In this document: positions 61,927 to 64,000 of the stretch, piece by piece
Layout: every line of letters begins with the position of its first letter
Position numbering within the stretch: the first letter of the stretch is position 1
Assembly (NCBI RefSeq): GCF_002848005.1
Contig: NZ_PKHX01000010.1
Span: forward strand, 11,294 to 75,293
DNA from: Varibaculum cambriense
GTDB lineage: Bacteria; Actinomycetota; Actinomycetes; Actinomycetales; Actinomycetaceae
Direction of reading: 5' to 3'
Length of the DNA: 64,000 nt
Program-made: the position numbers and the translations under genes
The notes under the pieces: model-generated
The model's database searches: none
Seen by the model: only the letters and a program-made list of their open reading frames with translations
Told to the model about the DNA's origin: nothing

Positions 61927-62334
61927 TTAACCCTTCAGGAGGGCTGAAAAATCTGCCCGCAAATCTTCCGGGATTGCGTCGCCGTATTTTTCAAGCAAGA
62001 ACCTTGCCTCGCCTTCGTCTACGTCAGCTAGGTCTACGCCTTCGGTCAAAAACCAAGGGTTGCGGTCTACCCAACCAAAGAGAAGATCATCTCGGTTCCG
62101 CAAGTATTCATATAGCTGGTCTAAAAGCCTCACGCTGCCACGGATAGTGACGGTCACGAGAGAGCTATAGTACACTTCCTCTACCTGCGAATTCGCCTTA
62201 TCGTCTGGTTCGTACGTAATGTCGAGTTGCTTTAGCAAGGGCAGTATTTCGGGGTGTATATCCTGGTAGTAGTATTCAAAATCCCCGAGCATATTATAAG
62301 CAAAAGTGGATCCCTTAGACTTAGCGGTAATCAT
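61927..62334 (-). CDS. Small acidic cytosolic protein, paralogous pair member 2
   Basis: A 135-residue paralogue of the preceding protein: EYYYQDIHPEILPLLKQLDITYEP, VTIRGSVRLLDQL and PWFLTEGVDLADVDEGEARFLLEKYG align without gaps. AAGGAG lies 6 nt before the ATG. Transcribed from the minus-strand half of the 40-bp palindrome. No family recognised. The pair could be immunity-like proteins or partners of the exported system. Confidence 0.75.
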   Translation of the reverse strand: MITAKSKGSTFAYNMLGDFEYYYQDIHPEILPLLKQLDITYEPDDKANSQVEEVYYSSLVTVTIRGSVRLLDQLYEYLRNRDDLLFGWVDRNPWFLTEGVDLADVDEGEARFLLEKYGDAIPEDLRADFSALLKG

Positions 62335-62373
62335 TGTTTCTCCTTAGTTGATACGGAATTAAGCCGTCACCAC

Positions 62374-62413
62374 CCTAAGTAGGGCGCGGGTAATTACCCG
62401 CGCCCTACTTAGG
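62374..62413. promoter_or_regulatory. 40-bp perfect palindrome holding GCGCCCTANNTA elements 7 and 8
   Basis: Each half reads CCTAAGTAGGGCGCGGGTAA or its complement, centred on TTAC/GTAA-type bases. The minus half (62376-62387) faces the 135-residue protein gene. The plus half (62400-62411) faces the sortase, whose GTG lies 6 nt beyond TACTTA. It could be a paired operator, overlapping divergent promoters, or both. Confidence 0.85.
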
Positions 62414-62417
62414 AGAC

Positions 62418-63302
62418 GTGAGGAAAAGTGAGCAACAGATAGAGCGCAAGTCGATCATGGCGAAAAGGTCAGATGCGCCCCGCACCGGGTGGGACGATTT
62501 TGACCTAGCGCCAACCCTAAAATGGGAAAAAGTAGGCAGGCCTTTTCGGGATGCGCCACCGCCCCCAAAAGCGAAAAAGAAACAAGAATATAAACCTCGG
62601 CACCGGTCCAAAAAATCCAGCAAAGCCCTATATCTATTTTCTCTAGCAATGCTCGCTTTGGCTATAGCGCTTGGCTCGGTTGCGCTTTGGCAAACTTTCG
62701 GCTCAGACGTCCAGGCAAGCCAGCAAAGAAGCACAGAAGTGAAAAACTTCCATAAAGTTACCTGCGTATCCGATATCGCTAAAACTAAGCGCACTGATCC
62801 TCCCCCAAAGCCAAAACCAGTTCGCGACAGAGAAACTATCGGCGTGCTTCACGTACCGGACTGGCAAGGAATGCAAATCCCCGTAAAAGAAGGAGTATCT
62901 AGCGCCGTGCTAGACCAAGGCTTTGCCGGACACTACCCCACTACCGCAAGGGAAGGCGAGGTTGGAAACTTTTCTATTGCGGCGCACCGGCGCACCCGTG
63001 GATCGAATTTTCGTCGCATAGACGCCCTAACCAAAGGCAAGCAGGCAGTAGTGGAAACCCGCGATGCGTTCTTAGTTTATGAGGTGGACAGCCACCAGAT
63101 CGTTGACCCGAAAAATACTGGCGTTATTGCGCCTGTGCCGAACAAGACCGGCGTAGAACCTACTGAGCGGCTAATGACCATGACCACCTGCCACCCCGAA
63201 TACGGAAACTCTGAGCGCTACATAGTGCACCTAAAGCTCGCCTACTGGACCGACAAAAAAGATGGTAAGCCAAAGATATTAAGTAGCACCACTTGTTCTT
63301 AA
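62418..63302 (+). CDS. srtE: Class E sortase
   Basis: A membrane transpeptidase that attaches LAxTG-type proteins to the cell wall. 294 residues: a basic, Pro-rich cytosolic N-terminus (1-68), a helix (about 70-92), then the sortase barrel with His190 (SIAAHRR), Cys258 (MTTCHP) and Arg267 (SERYIVH). The start GTG 62418 is set by the leaderless spacing from element 8; ATG 62457 would also be possible. The LAITG protein at 56765 is the obvious local substrate. The stop overlaps the convergent gene at 63299 by 4 bp. Confidence 0.9.
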   Translation: MRKSEQQIERKSIMAKRSDAPRTGWDDFDLAPTLKWEKVGRPFRDAPPPPKAKKKQEYKPRHRSKKSSKALYLFSLAMLALAIALGSVALWQTFGSDVQASQQRSTEVKNFHKVTCVSDIAKTKRTDPPPKPKPVRDRETIGVLHVPDWQGMQIPVKEGVSSAVLDQGFAGHYPTTAREGEVGNFSIAAHRRTRGSNFRRIDALTKGKQAVVETRDAFLVYEVDSHQIVDPKNTGVIAPVPNKTGVEPTERLMTMTTCHPEYGNSERYIVHLKLAYWTDKKDGKPKILSSTTCS

Positions 63303-63727
63303 ACGCCAGCGATCTGCTCAAACGCTAGGTCTTCCATTTCGGAAAAGTGATCTAGCACTTGGTCTTCCGCTAAGGGCTCGCCCATGCCCTTAAAAGTTCG
63401 CACCACCCGTACGTTGTAATAGGCACCGATCAGATACAAGGTTTGGATATTTTTCTTTTTCATCGGGCGGTAGTCCTCGATAATGTCTTCCGGCAAAAGA
63501 CCATTATCCAACTTGCTAAACTTTCCGTTTCCGCCCTCGTACCAGGAAAACTCTAATTCACCGGAAGAAAAACTTGCCGATACTGCCACATACGGCAGAT
63601 ACGTCTTCACCCCGCCGTCCTTAAACCGGTTACCAACCAGGGCTTCGTACTGGCAAAGAACACTCTGACCGCCCTCGATATGCTGCAAAGCTACTTCGTC
63701 GCGTCCAAAATATACCGCTGTTTTCAT
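63299..63727 (-). CDS. Uncharacterised cytosolic protein
   Basis: 142 residues from ATG 63727 (GGAAAGGA upstream; TAATG overlap with the previous stop). Strand-rich first half (MKTAVYFGRDEVALQHIEGG, YLPYVAVSASFSSGELEFSWYEGG), with a helical acidic end. No family recognised. It resembles its neighbours in being small, cytosolic and acidic. Confidence 0.7.
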   Translation of the reverse strand: MKTAVYFGRDEVALQHIEGGQSVLCQYEALVGNRFKDGGVKTYLPYVAVSASFSSGELEFSWYEGGNGKFSKLDNGLLPEDIIEDYRPMKKKNIQTLYLIGAYYNVRVVRTFKGMGEPLAEDQVLDHFSEMEDLAFEQIAGV

Positions 63728-64000
63728 TATTTTTTCCTTTCCGATAGTTCGCTTATTGTTTTGAAACTCAGCCACACTCTCAGCACGCCTAGCACCTCAT
63801 AGCAGCTAGTTACCACCCCAGCCTTGGATAAGGCAGTGATCGGGGCTAAGAACCTAGAAAAAGCCGGGTGATCCTCCAGACACCAAAACCCGCTAAACGG
63901 AGCCTGAGCCAGCCGTGTAGCTAACTTCCGTAAAACCTGCTCGTCTGCTTCCGGGGCGCTCTCGCGCATCATGGCGCATAGCCTCTCGCTATTAATCACT
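63727..64000 (-). CDS. Uncharacterised protein (5' end beyond window)
   Basis: The last 90 or so codons of a minus-strand gene that probably starts outside the window; the GTG at 63999 could also be its start. Predicted helical, with a hydrophobic stretch VVTSCYEVLGVLRVWL. Its stop overlaps the next start (TAATG), so the two are coupled. Confidence 0.55.
   Translation of the reverse strand, partial: VINSERLCAMMRESAPEADEQVLRKLATRLAQAPFSGFWCLEDHPAFSRFLAPITALSKAGVVTSCYEVLGVLRVWLSFKTISELSERKK

Overview
This window comes from an actinobacterium of moderate G+C, most likely an Actinomycetaceae member (Varibaculum/Mobiluncus-like; genus inferred, not proven). The markers are a RamB-type regulator beside aceA/aceB, a polyphosphate glucokinase, a DUF3516-type helicase, a Glp(MoeA-like)-RimJ-GLPR/SepX-like cell-division cluster, alternate-type signal peptides paired with a SipW-like peptidase, a class E sortase, and many GTG/leaderless starts.

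Layout. 1-4.5 kb: glyoxylate shunt (aceB, cut by the window edge, then aceA) divergent from ramB. 4.5-12 kb: flavodoxin, unknown membrane protein, phosphatidylcholine synthase, Na+/alanine symporter, DUF3516 helicase, YggS. 12-20.4 kb: a division cluster (GLPR-like, rimJ, glp, 5-formyl-THF cyclo-ligase) split by a foreign block holding a bacteriocin-type ABC exporter, two small secreted proteins and an IS3 transposase remnant. 20.6-31.2 kb: SAF protein, MscL, giant degenerate helicase-like ATPase, tRNA-Arg, Pit phosphate transporter, MFS exporter, AzlCD. 31.3-37.2 kb: an accessory island between tRNA-Ser and tRNA-Asn whose 3' ends both face inward. It holds two paralogous toxin-antitoxin-like pairs flanking a 1154-residue coiled-coil/CAP wall-anchored protein, plus an XRE regulator whose frame runs into tRNA-Asn. 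37.2-51.5 kb: mostly housekeeping genes (tRNA-Met, pheST, LacI-like sensor, map, ppgK, fumC, xthA, BMP lipoprotein, folD, and glyA behind a ZTP-type riboswitch).

51.7-64 kb is the most unusual part. Three alternate-signal exported proteins, a SipW-like signal peptidase, an LAITG sortase substrate, two tiny membrane proteins and two large paralogous secreted proteins form one tightly overlapping operon (54552-60483). A class E sortase lies 2 kb downstream. Around them are families of uncharacterised small cytosolic proteins. Eight copies of a shared element, GCGCCCTA followed by about four more bases (usually ending TA), sit at gene starts. In five of them the start codon lies exactly 6 nt after the presumed -10 hexamer, which suggests a dedicated regulon of leaderless transcripts. 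A 40-bp perfect palindrome carries two of these elements back to back between a small-protein gene and the sortase. I propose this as a candidate surface-fibre assembly locus with its own promoter class; parts of it match known families, but the whole does not match anything I recognise.
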